The position numbers and the translations under genes were made by a program. Shown in pieces: positions 9,381 through 17,296 of a stretch of DNA of 64,000 nt. The notes under the pieces are model-generated. The model was not told the DNA's origin and did no database searches. It was given only the letters and a program-made list of their open reading frames with translations. Location of the stretch: the NCBI GenBank assembly GCA_028714735.1, contig JAQTLU010000008.1, positions 62,001 to 126,000 of the forward strand, written 5' to 3'. Source of the DNA: Gallionellaceae bacterium (GTDB taxonomy: Bacteria > Pseudomonadota > Gammaproteobacteria > Burkholderiales > Thiobacillaceae). Numbering within the stretch: position 1 is the first letter of the stretch; each line of letters begins with the position of its first letter.

Positions 9381-10142
9381 TCAACTGTGTGCGCCGCCCC
9401 ACCGGATGCTGGCGATGCCGGCGATCAATGCCATGACCAGCACCACCACGGCGCCTGAAGGCAGGTCGAACAGGGCGGATCCGGCCAGTCCCACGGCGTA
9501 GCCCGCGGCGCCGATGCCGTAGGCGGCGGCCAGCCTGGGCTTGCCGTGCAGGCCACGGGTGGCCAGGCCAGGCAGGATGAGGCTGGCGAAGACCAGGTAG
9601 ACGCCGACCAGTTGCACCGAGGCGGTGACGGCCATGGCGAAGATGACGTAGAAGCCCAGGCTGCCCAGGCGATCCCGGAGACCGAACCAGAGTCCGAGCA
9701 GGACCGCGGTCAGGCCGGCCATGAGCACCAGCTGGCTGGTGTTGACCCAGAGTATCTGGCCGACCAGCAAGTCCTTGAGGTGTTCGCCGCCATGCGGGTT
9801 GTCCGCCAGCAACAGGATGCCCAGGCAGGCGGCCAGGACAAACAACACGCCGATCAGGGCCTCCTGGATCTGTGGCCAGCGCTTTTCGCTGTAGGTCAGG
9901 ACCAATGCGCCGAGCAGGGCGGCGCTGACGGCGGCCACCTGCACCGCCCAGCCCTGCGGCTCCCAGCCCATGGCATCGGCGGCAATCACCCCGATGCCGG
10001 CAATCTGGGCGATGGCGAGGTCGATGAAGACGATGCCGCGTTTGAGCACTTGCAGACCCAGCGGGACGTGCGTGGCCAGCACCAGCAGCCCGGCGACCAT
10101 CGCCGGGCCGAGGATGCCCGCATCCAGTCCGGCATAGTTCAT
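9381..10142 (-). CDS. znuB: Metal ABC transporter permease, ZnuB family
   Basis: A 253-residue permease of the ABC-3 family for zinc or manganese, with about eight membrane helices such as 'MVAGLLVLATHVPLGLQVL', 'VSAALLGALVLTYSEK' and 'VYLVFASLILPGLATRGL'. The 'RGIVFIDLAIAQIAGIGVI' segment is a conserved family signature. Its start overlaps the stop of the substrate-binding protein gene by 4 bp (ATGA). No ATP-binding partner (ZnuC) lies next to it, which is unusual. Metal choice between Zn and Mn cannot be told from the sequence. It is last in a four-gene leftward run from 12844. Confidence 0.92.
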   Translation of the reverse strand: MNYAGLDAGILGPAMVAGLLVLATHVPLGLQVLKRGIVFIDLAIAQIAGIGVIAADAMGWEPQGWAVQVAAVSAALLGALVLTYSEKRWPQIQEALIGVLFVLAACLGILLLADNPHGGEHLKDLLVGQILWVNTSQLVLMAGLTAVLLGLWFGLRDRLGSLGFYVIFAMAVTASVQLVGVYLVFASLILPGLATRGLHGKPRLAAAYGIGAAGYAVGLAGSALFDLPSGAVVVLVMALIAGIASIRWGGAHS

Positions 10143-11056
10143 CGTGTCACCTTGAGCAGGCGCTCGATGGTGTCGTCGAACAGGCCGAACAGGTCGCGCG
10201 CCTTGTCGCTGCCGCCGACGGTAAACGGCAGCTCGACGGCCGGGATTCCGGTGCGCTGCGACAGCCAGGCCGAGGCGCGGTCATCGTTGTAGGCGGCGCG
10301 CACGATCATCCGCGCCGGATGCTGTTTCAGCAGCGCCTCGACCTCGCTCAGGTGCGTGCTGGTGGGCTCCACGCCGGGCTTGGGCTCCAGGGTGGCGACC
10401 TCGGTCAGCCCGAGCCAGTTTTCCAGGTAGGGAAAGGCCTTGTGCTGGACGACGATGGCCTCGCCGCGCAACGGCGCCGCGAGCTTGTCCCAGCGCTGGA
10501 TGGCGCTCTGCCAGCGGGCGGCGAAGTCCTTGTGGCGGGCCTGGTAGTAGCCGGCATTGGCCGGATCGATCTCGGCCAGGCGCTGGGCCAGGGCATCCGC
10601 GACCAGGCCGATGTTGCGCGGGTCGGTCTGGATGTGCGGATTGCCGCCCGGGTGGACGTCGCCGTCGGCGCGATCGAGGCGGGTCGGAACTTCCAGCTTG
10701 TGGACGTAACTGGCCGCCTCGAAGGAACCCGGCTTGCCGGGCTGGATGGCCGGGTTGCCCGACTGGCGCAGCAGTATGGGCAGCCAACCCACCTCCAGTT
10801 CGGAGCCGGTGCAGACGGTCAGGTTGGCGTCGCGCACGGCGGCGATCAGGCTGGGGCGCGCCTGGATGTGGTGCGGGTCCTGCAAGGCACTGGTGGCGTT
10901 GTAGACGCGGGCCTTGTCGCCGGCCAGTTCCTGCGCCAAGGCGCCCCATTCGGGTTCGCAGGCGACGATCTTGATGCTGGCGTGGCTGGCCTGCGAGAGG
11001 CCCAGGGTGGCCAGGGCGAGCAGGGCAAGCAGGGTCTTGTTCATCGGTGTCTTCAT
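10139..11056 (-). CDS. znuA: Periplasmic metal-binding protein, ZnuA-like (cluster 9)
   Basis: A 305-residue solute-binding protein with a cleaved signal peptide 'LLALLALATLGLSQASHA'. Probable metal-ligand regions are 'LQDPHHIQARPS', 'GDVHPGGNPHIQTDP' and 'VVQHKAFPYLENWLGL', each with a family histidine. The long His-rich loop of enterobacterial ZnuA is absent. 'GNPHIQTDPRN' resembles ZnuA-like members found with porins in betaproteobacteria. The start follows the porin stop by 10 bp, and the stop overlaps znuB. It probably delivers zinc, but manganese or another metal is not excluded. Confidence 0.9.
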   Translation of the reverse strand: MKTPMNKTLLALLALATLGLSQASHASIKIVACEPEWGALAQELAGDKARVYNATSALQDPHHIQARPSLIAAVRDANLTVCTGSELEVGWLPILLRQSGNPAIQPGKPGSFEAASYVHKLEVPTRLDRADGDVHPGGNPHIQTDPRNIGLVADALAQRLAEIDPANAGYYQARHKDFAARWQSAIQRWDKLAAPLRGEAIVVQHKAFPYLENWLGLTEVATLEPKPGVEPTSTHLSEVEALLKQHPARMIVRAAYNDDRASAWLSQRTGIPAVELPFTVGGSDKARDLFGLFDDTIERLLKVTR

Positions 11057-11066
11057 CTCGGTGGTC

Positions 11067-12452
11067 TCAGAAAATGTGGGCGCCGTGGGCGCCGAGGCTC
11101 ATCTGGTATTGCAGGAACATCTGGTTGTCGGTGATGCCCTGCTGCGACTTGTCCTGGGCGAACTGCAGGCGAACGCGGCTGAATTCGCTCGGCGTCCAGT
11201 CCACCATCAGGCTGTATTTCGACGGCTTGTAGTCGGAGTTGGCGAGGTTGCCGGCATTCGAGGCCAGGTTGACGCTGCCGATGTCGAGGCGGTCATAGCG
11301 CAGACCCACCCGCCAGGCGGGCATGAACTGGTAGATGCCTTGCAGGTAACCGCCGGACTGCGCGCTGCGGTAGCGGTCGGTGTGGCTGCCTGTGCTGTCG
11401 CTGTTGACGTCGTAGGTCAGGTCGCCGGACTCGTTGCGGTGGAAGTATTCGCCCTGCAGCTTGAAATTGACGCGCTCGCCGTTGCCGTGCGGCGCCCACT
11501 TCCAGACGAAGTCGGCCAGCCAGAGCCGGCTCCTGCCATCGAAGCTGTTGGTCACCGGGGTGGCGAACAGGTCGGTGTCGTCATATTGGCGGTCGCGCGG
11601 CGACGTGCTCAGCCAGGACAGGCCGGCGCTCCAGCTGTGGCTGTCGCCGATGTCGCCGCCGGTATGGGCGAACAGGGTGGCCGAGCCCAGACCATTCTGG
11701 TCCCGGTCCGAGCCCGGAAAGTTGCGCCCGCGTCCGGCCTCGGCGCCCAGTTCCAGGAACTGGTCGGTGGGCAGCAGCCATTTGACCTGGACGCCGTCGT
11801 CGCCCATCTGCCCGCCCAGGAAGGCCTGGTAGGCCAGGGGCGCATCGACGAAGTCCCAGGTATGGGCGTGCTGCTCGTTCAGGTAGCCGATGCCGGAGAA
11901 GAAGCGGCCGAACTTGATGCGTACGCCGTCGGGCAGCGCGGTGGTCTGCAGGAAGGCCTCTTCGGCGGAGGCCGTGTCGTCCGGGTGGATGGCGAAATTG
12001 AGGCCGCCATAGAACCAGGGGTCGACGTTGGCGTAAACGCCCAGTTCTGATTCCGCGAGGCTGAAGCCGCGTTGGCCGGGGCCGATCTCGCCGCCCGGAA
12101 TGAAGCCGCTGATGCGGTAATCGGCGGGGTCGTGCGACAGGTTGGCATAGAGGCCCGACAGGACCAGCGAGATGGCCGGGTTGAAGGCGTTGGCGGCCGC
12201 GGCCGGGCCGTCTGCCACCGGTGCCTCGGCAGCAGGCGGTGTGGCGGCTTGCTGGGCCACCGCATTCTGTGCCGCTTCGGTCCTGGCCTCGGCCTGCTTT
12301 AGTCGGGCCTCCAGGTCGGACAGGCGGGATTCGTAGGATTGCCGCAGTGCCTCGATTTCCTGATGCAGTTGTTGCAGGTCATCCGCAGCAAAGGCGGAAA
12401 TTGGGCCAAGGGCGAGCGCCAGGGCCAGCGCAAGTGGGGTGCGCAAGTGCAT
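11067..12452 (-). CDS. Outer-membrane porin, probably part of the metal-uptake operon
   Basis: A 461-residue outer-membrane beta-barrel protein. It has a signal peptide ending near 'PISAFAAD', a short coiled coil at about residues 24-60 ('LHQEIEALRQSYESRLSDLE'), an Ala/Pro linker, and a barrel from about residue 90. Alternating strands such as 'YGGLNFAIHPDD', 'VNFKLQGEYFHR' and 'WRVGLRYDRLDIG' fit the OprO/OprP-like porin fold. The protein ends in phenylalanine, as barrels recognised by Bam do. No plug domain is seen, so it is not a TonB receptor. Immediate linkage to znuA suggests it lets a metal or metal chelate cross the outer membrane. Confidence 0.85.
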   Translation of the reverse strand: MHLRTPLALALALALGPISAFAADDLQQLHQEIEALRQSYESRLSDLEARLKQAEARTEAAQNAVAQQAATPPAAEAPVADGPAAAANAFNPAISLVLSGLYANLSHDPADYRISGFIPGGEIGPGQRGFSLAESELGVYANVDPWFYGGLNFAIHPDDTASAEEAFLQTTALPDGVRIKFGRFFSGIGYLNEQHAHTWDFVDAPLAYQAFLGGQMGDDGVQVKWLLPTDQFLELGAEAGRGRNFPGSDRDQNGLGSATLFAHTGGDIGDSHSWSAGLSWLSTSPRDRQYDDTDLFATPVTNSFDGRSRLWLADFVWKWAPHGNGERVNFKLQGEYFHRNESGDLTYDVNSDSTGSHTDRYRSAQSGGYLQGIYQFMPAWRVGLRYDRLDIGSVNLASNAGNLANSDYKPSKYSLMVDWTPSEFSRVRLQFAQDKSQQGITDNQMFLQYQMSLGAHGAHIF

Positions 12453-12520
12453 GTGGTTTCCTCGTCAGAACGATGCAATACCCCGGCACGAGGGTGCGCG
12501 CCGGGCGGTTCAAAGCGGGT

Positions 12521-12844
12521 TCAGGCGAGGGATCGGGGCGGGGCTTGCGACAGGTAGGGGACGTCAGTCCGGCTATGCAAGCCGGTCGACGGGCCGCTTT
12601 GAAGCTTCAGCGGTGCGGGTGCCAGGGCCGCGATATCGAACGGCGACGGCGGGATCGAGTTGCCGCCCGGCGCATACGCGGCGCAGCGGTCGCAGACGTC
12701 CGCCGGCCCGCCCGGGTGCTGCTTGTCGTGCTGGCTGTAGCGGGTATGTTCGAGCGCGTGATCGAGATCATGCAGCAGCGCGCCCTGTTGGATGAACAGG
12801 GCCAGCAGGGCTAGCACGACGATAAAGATGCGGTTACGGCTCAT
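12521..12844 (-). CDS. Small exported His/Cys protein heading the metal operon
   Basis: A 107-residue protein with an N-terminal hydrophobic signal 'RIFIVVLALLALFIQQG', then a histidine cluster 'LLHDLDHALEHTRYSQHDKQ', then a 'CDRCAAYAPGG' pair of cysteines, and a Pro-rich tail. Similar small proteins with HALEH and CxxC-xAY motifs occur next to metal-import and TonB genes in betaproteobacteria (DUF2946-like); I am recalling this and have not tested it. It lies 68 bp upstream of the porin on the same strand. It may bind or buffer the metal in the periplasm. Start ATG 12844 gives the proper signal peptide. Confidence 0.7.
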   Translation of the reverse strand: MSRNRIFIVVLALLALFIQQGALLHDLDHALEHTRYSQHDKQHPGGPADVCDRCAAYAPGGNSIPPSPFDIAALAPAPLKLQSGPSTGLHSRTDVPYLSQAPPRSLA

Positions 12845-12961
12845 GCCGGGTATGGGGTCTGGATGTTGATGCAATCGACGAAGCTTTGGCTGACGGATAT
12901 TACCCGGGATAGTTCCGCGCCGGCTTGGCGGTTGTGGCCGGCCATGTTGAAATCGCGTTCC

Positions 12962-13486
12962 ATGACGCCGCCCATCGCTCCCGAGCTGAACCCTGACCGT
13001 TCCGAGCCCTCCGCCGGCAACCGGTACCAGGCCGGGCATGCCGCGTTGATCGTCGGCAGCCATCTGTGCTTGCTGCAGCGCGAGTTGCTGCCCGAGGCCG
13101 GCGATCCGGTCGAACTGGCGCGCCGCCTCTACCACGCCCCCTTCGTCGTCCTGGCGCACGACACGGCCGACGATCCGGTGTTCTTCTACGCCAACCTGGC
13201 CGCCCAGCGCCTGTTCGAGATGGTCTGGGCCGAGATCGTCCGCCTGCCTTCGCGCTATTCTGCCGAGCCGCTGGCGCGCGGGGAAAGGCAGCGCCTGCTC
13301 GACCGCGTGGCCCAGCATGGCTTTATCGACGACTACGCCGGCGTCCGGGTGTCCGCCAGCGGCAAGCGCTTCCAGGTCGCCAACGCCCGGGTCTGGAACC
13401 TGGTCGAGGCGGCTGGCCGGGTCGTCGGCCAGGCCGCCGCCTTCAGCGACTGGACCCCGCTGCCAAGCTCCGATCAGGCCGACTGA
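12962..13486 (+). CDS. MEKHLA domain protein
   Basis: A 174-residue protein containing the MEKHLA domain, a PAS-like fold best known from plant HD-ZIP III proteins and from small bacterial proteins of unknown role. Recognisable stretches are 'LARRLYHAPFVVLAHD', 'PVFFYANLAAQRLFEMVWAE', 'LPSRYSAEPLARGERQRLLD' and 'GFIDDYAGVRVSASGKRF'. There is no signal peptide or output domain. It might sense a small ligand or redox state; this is speculation from the fold. Start ATG 12962 is preferred over upstream in-frame starts whose residues are not family-like. The end overlaps the convergent gene by 13 bp. Confidence 0.82.
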   Translation: MTPPIAPELNPDRSEPSAGNRYQAGHAALIVGSHLCLLQRELLPEAGDPVELARRLYHAPFVVLAHDTADDPVFFYANLAAQRLFEMVWAEIVRLPSRYSAEPLARGERQRLLDRVAQHGFIDDYAGVRVSASGKRFQVANARVWNLVEAAGRVVGQAAAFSDWTPLPSSDQAD

Positions 13487-13770
13487 CGGGCGGGTTGGAA
13501 GGCCCTGGCCGCATCGGCCACGGCCTTCTCGGCCAGGGCGATCAGGCGCGCCGGCTCGATGCCGAGGTGCTCGGCGTTGACCTCGGTCTGCAGCCAGGAA
13601 TCTTCGCCCTGCCAGGTCCAGTCCGCCTCATGGCCGGGCTTCCAGGTGACATAGAAGACATGCCGGATATGCGACTCGTCCTCGACGATGAGGCTGGCGA
13701 CGAGGTGTTCATCGTGCAGCGTGACGCTTGCGGTATCGATCACGGCATCCAGGGCGGCGCGTTCTTCCAT
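13474..13770 (-). CDS. Hypothetical protein
   Basis: A 98-residue predicted cytoplasmic protein that I do not recognise. It reads as genuine protein: 'MEERAALDAVIDTASVTLHD' leads into 'VFYVTWKPGHEADWTWQGED', then a C-terminal helix rich in Ala. AGGATACCGAA before the ATG at 13770 is a plausible ribosome site. It is convergent with the MEKHLA gene and overlaps it by 13 bp. Confidence 0.7.
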   Translation of the reverse strand: MEERAALDAVIDTASVTLHDEHLVASLIVEDESHIRHVFYVTWKPGHEADWTWQGEDSWLQTEVNAEHLGIEPARLIALAEKAVADAARAFQPARQSA

Positions 13771-13914
13771 TTCGGTATCCTGTCCAGGCAAGCGGAGGGC
13801 TGAGGCTGATATTGATCGTCTGGCCGGCGCCGAGTTCACTCCTGACCGGGTGGGCAGAACTTAGCCGCCTGGGCGCAGTCTTGATGAACAGGCCATTCGT
13901 CGGAGGCGAACATC

Positions 13915-14682
13915 ATGGCAGTTGCTGAATCGGCTGGAGACTTGCCCCATGGGCCTGCCGGGTGCGCCGTCTGCGGCGCCCGCAACGGCAACCGCCAGTA
14001 CCATGTCATCGACGGCAAATCGACCTGCGAGCATTGCCTGCTCGATGCGCGCAAGAAACTGGTCGGGCTGCTCGACGTGCATCCCTATGAGGAATTCGCC
14101 GAGTCCATCGCCGGCGCCCTCGACCTGCGCGAACACGAGACCGGGCTGCACTCCAAGCGCGTCGCGGCGCATACCCTGGTCCTGGCGCGGCATCACTATT
14201 CCGACCAGGCCACCCTGCGCGAGATCTATTGGGGCAGCCTGCTGCACGACATCGGCAAGATCGGCGTGCCCGATGCGATCCTGCTCAAGGCTGGGCCGCT
14301 GACCGGGGAGGAATGGCTGGTGATGAAGCAGCACCCGGATTTTGGCGCCCGCATCCTGGAGAAGGTACCCCACTTCGCACTCGCCGCCGAGATCGTCCTG
14401 TGCCATGAAGAACGCCACGACGGCACCGGCTATCCGCGCGGCCTGCAAGGGGAGGCTATCCCTTTCCCCGCCCGCCTGTTCGCGGTGATCGACACCCTGG
14501 ACGCCATGACCTTCGATCGGCCCTACCGGCGGGCGATGCCCTTCGATGCTGCCAAGGCGGAGATCGTCGACAAGTCCGGCAGCCAGTTCGATCCGGTCGC
14601 GGTGGCAACCTTCCTGCGCGAGGAAGCCATGCTGCGCGAGATGACCCGGCTGAATTATCTCGACCCGGGCTTTACCGGCTAG
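13915..14682 (+). CDS. HD-GYP domain phosphohydrolase with an N-terminal zinc-knuckle-like motif
   Basis: A 255-residue soluble protein. Residues 17-41 carry a CxxC-x17-CxxC pattern ('CAVC' and 'CEHC') that probably binds zinc. The rest is an HD-GYP domain, the family that degrades cyclic di-GMP: 'LLHDIGKIGVPD' near 109-120, 'HEERHDGTGYPRGLQGE' near 164-180 and 'DRPYRRAMP'. HD and GYP signatures are intact, so it is likely active. GGAGG lies upstream of the ATG. No receiver or PAS domain is attached, so input would come through the Cys motif or a partner protein. It stands alone, 72 bp before glcD. Confidence 0.93.
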   Translation: MAVAESAGDLPHGPAGCAVCGARNGNRQYHVIDGKSTCEHCLLDARKKLVGLLDVHPYEEFAESIAGALDLREHETGLHSKRVAAHTLVLARHHYSDQATLREIYWGSLLHDIGKIGVPDAILLKAGPLTGEEWLVMKQHPDFGARILEKVPHFALAAEIVLCHEERHDGTGYPRGLQGEAIPFPARLFAVIDTLDAMTFDRPYRRAMPFDAAKAEIVDKSGSQFDPVAVATFLREEAMLREMTRLNYLDPGFTG

Positions 14683-14754
14683 GTTCTCCCGCCGCCGCCG
14701 CGGGCGGAAATTCCGGCTTGGCGGTCGCCATCACTCGTGTTGAAATGGGGCTCC

Positions 14755-16233
14755 ATGACGACGACCGACGCCCTCACAGTCCGCCGTAACGAACTCGTCC
14801 GCGGCCTGCTCGACATCCTGCCTGCCGATGCCGTGCTGCACCTGGCCGAGGCCCTCCGGCCCTACGAGTGCGATGGTCTTTCCGCCTACCGCCGCCTGCC
14901 CATGGCGGTCGCCTTGCCGAGTAGCGTCGAACAGGTCCGGGCCATCATGCGCCTGTGTCATCGCCTCAGGATTCCCGTGGTGCCGCGCGGCGCCGGCACC
15001 GGCCTGTCGGGCGGCGCCCTGCCGCTTTCGGATGGTCTGCTGCTCTCGCTGGCCAAGCTGAAATCCATCCTCAACCTCGATCCGGTGGCGCGCACGGCAC
15101 GGGTCCAGCCGGGCGTGCGCAACCTGGCCATCTCGCAGGCGGCGCTGCCGCACGGCCTCTACTACGCGCCCGACCCGTCGTCGCAGATCGCCTGCAGCAT
15201 CGGCGGCAACGTGGCGGAGAACTCGGGCGGCGTGCACTGCCTGAAATACGGCCTCACCGTGCACAACCTGCTCAGGCTGGAGGTGGTCACCGCCGAGGGC
15301 GAGTTGCTGAGCCTCGGTTCCGACGCGCCCGATGCGCCCGGCTACGACCTCATGGCCCTGATGACCGGTTCGGAAGGACTGCTCGGCATCGTGGTCGAGG
15401 CCACGGTGCGCCTGTTGCCGCTGCCCGAGCGCGCCCAGGTGCTGCTGGCCGCCTTTGACGACGTCGCCAGGGCGGCCGCCGCGGTGGGCGAGATCATCGC
15501 CGCCGGCATCATCCCGGCCGGACTGGAGATGATGGACAAGCTGGCCATCCAGGCCGCCGAGGCCTTCGTCCACGCCGGCTACCCGGTCGCCGCCGAGGCG
15601 ATCCTGCTGTGCGAGCTGGACGGCACCAACGACGAGGTCTCCGAGCACGTCATGCAGGTGCGCCAGTTACTCCTGCGCTGCGGCGCCACCGAGGTGCGCA
15701 CCGCGCGCGACGAGGCCGAGCGCCAGCGCTTCTGGGCCGGGCGCAAGTCGGCCTTCCCGGCGGTCGGCCGCCTCTCGCCCGACTACTACTGCATGGACGG
15801 CACCATCCCGCGCCGGCGCCTGCCCGAGGTGCTGACCCGCATCCGCGAACTGTCCGTGGAATACGGCCTGGCGGTGGCCAACGTGTTCCACGCCGGCGAC
15901 GGCAACCTGCACCCGCTCATCCTCTACGACGCCAACCGGCCGGGCGAACTCGAACGCACCGAGCAATTCGGCGCCCGCATCCTGCAGGCCTGCGTCGATG
16001 CCGGCGGCACCATCACCGGCGAGCACGGTGTCGGCATGGAGAAGATCGACGCCATGTGCGGCCAGTTCGCCGCCCCCGAGCTGGCCCAGTTCCATGCCGT
16101 CAAGGCCGCCTTCGACCCGGACGGCCTGCTCAATCCCGGCAAGGCGGTGCCGACCCTGCACCGCTGCGCCGAGTTCGGCGCCATGCACGTGCACCACAAC
16201 GAACTGAAGTTCCCGGACCTGCCGAGGTTCTGA
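14755..16233 (+). CDS. glcD: Glycolate oxidase FAD subunit GlcD
   Basis: A 492-residue FAD-linked subunit that oxidises glycolate to glyoxylate. The PCMH-type FAD site reads 'VPRGAGTGLSGGALP' near residues 76-90, followed by 'NVAENSGGVHCLKYGLT' and the C-terminal 'NVFHAGDGNLHPLILYD' and 'GEHGVGMEKI'. Length matches E. coli GlcD (499). ATG 14755 is chosen because GGGG lies 5 nt upstream; a GTG 18 nt earlier is possible. It is the first gene of glcDEF, one base before glcE, and feeds electrons through GlcF to the respiratory chain. Confidence 0.96.
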   Translation: MTTTDALTVRRNELVRGLLDILPADAVLHLAEALRPYECDGLSAYRRLPMAVALPSSVEQVRAIMRLCHRLRIPVVPRGAGTGLSGGALPLSDGLLLSLAKLKSILNLDPVARTARVQPGVRNLAISQAALPHGLYYAPDPSSQIACSIGGNVAENSGGVHCLKYGLTVHNLLRLEVVTAEGELLSLGSDAPDAPGYDLMALMTGSEGLLGIVVEATVRLLPLPERAQVLLAAFDDVARAAAAVGEIIAAGIIPAGLEMMDKLAIQAAEAFVHAGYPVAAEAILLCELDGTNDEVSEHVMQVRQLLLRCGATEVRTARDEAERQRFWAGRKSAFPAVGRLSPDYYCMDGTIPRRRLPEVLTRIRELSVEYGLAVANVFHAGDGNLHPLILYDANRPGELERTEQFGARILQACVDAGGTITGEHGVGMEKIDAMCGQFAAPELAQFHAVKAAFDPDGLLNPGKAVPTLHRCAEFGAMHVHHNELKFPDLPRF

Positions 16234-16234
16234 C

Positions 16235-17296
16235 ATGAGCCGCGACCTCGAACAGCCGATTGCCGAACGGGTGCGCGAGGCCGCCGCGCAGGCCACGCCG
16301 CTCGCCATCGTCGGCGGCGGCAGCAAGGAATGGTACGGCCGCACGCCGGTCGGCGAACGCCTCGACCTCGCCGGCCATGCCGGCATCCTCAACTACGAGC
16401 CGAGCGAGCTGGTCATCCGCGCCCGTGCCGGCACCCCGCTGGCCGAGATCGTCGCCGTGCTGGCCGAAAACGGCCAGCGCCTGCCCTTCGATCCGCCGGC
16501 ATTTGGCGCCAGCGCCACGCTCGGCGGCAGCATCGCCTGCGGCCTGTCCGGCCCAAGCCGGCCCTATGCCGGTTCGGCGCGCGACCACGTGCTCGGCGCC
16601 CGCATCGTCAACGGCCAGGGCGAGGTGCTTGAATTCGGCGGCCAGGTGATGAAGAACGTCGCCGGCTACGATGTCTCCCGCCTGATGGCCGGCGCGCTCG
16701 GCAGCCTGGGCGTGCTGCTCGACGTCAGCCTCAAGGTGCTACCGCGCCCGGCCTGCGAGCTCACCCTGGCCAAGGAATGCACGGCCGGCAACGCCATCGC
16801 CGCGATGAACGCCTGGGCCGGCCGGCCGCTGCCGATCAGCGCCGCCGCCTTCGACGGCATCCGCCTGGTCATGCGCCTGGCCGGCGCCGAGACCGCGGTG
16901 CACTCGGCCGCGGTGCGCCTCGGCGGCGAGGCCATGGCGGACGGCGAACGGTTCTGGACCGAGCTGCGCGAGCACCGGCATGGCTACTTCGCCGGTGAGA
17001 TGCCGCTCTGGCGCCTGGCCGTGCCGGGCCCGACGCCGCCCATCGACCTGCCGGGAAAATGGCTGATCGAATGGGGCGGCGGCCAGCGCTGGCTGCGCGG
17101 CGAGCTCGACCCGGTCCACATCCGCGCCGCCGCCCAGTCCGCCGGCGGCCACGCCACCCTGTTCCGTGGCGGCGACCGCAACGGTCCGGTCTTCCATCCC
17201 CTGGTGCCGGCCATGCTGGCGCTGCAGCGCCGCCTGAAGCAGGCCTTCGACCCGGCCGGCATCCTCAACCCCGGCCGGCTCTACCCGGAGCTCTGA
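16235..17296 (+). CDS. glcE: Glycolate oxidase FAD-binding subunit GlcE
   Basis: A 353-residue second FAD-binding subunit of membrane-linked glycolate oxidase. It starts one base after glcD. Key segments are 'AIVGGGSKEWYGR' near residue 24, 'ASATLGGSIACGLSGPSRP', 'DHVLGARIVNGQGE' and 'VMKNVAGYDVSRLMAGALGS', and it ends with 'FDPAGILNPGRLY', typical of the family. It overlaps glcF by one base (TGATG), showing translational coupling. Length agrees with E. coli GlcE (350). Confidence 0.96.
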   Translation: MSRDLEQPIAERVREAAAQATPLAIVGGGSKEWYGRTPVGERLDLAGHAGILNYEPSELVIRARAGTPLAEIVAVLAENGQRLPFDPPAFGASATLGGSIACGLSGPSRPYAGSARDHVLGARIVNGQGEVLEFGGQVMKNVAGYDVSRLMAGALGSLGVLLDVSLKVLPRPACELTLAKECTAGNAIAAMNAWAGRPLPISAAAFDGIRLVMRLAGAETAVHSAAVRLGGEAMADGERFWTELREHRHGYFAGEMPLWRLAVPGPTPPIDLPGKWLIEWGGGQRWLRGELDPVHIRAAAQSAGGHATLFRGGDRNGPVFHPLVPAMLALQRRLKQAFDPAGILNPGRLYPEL

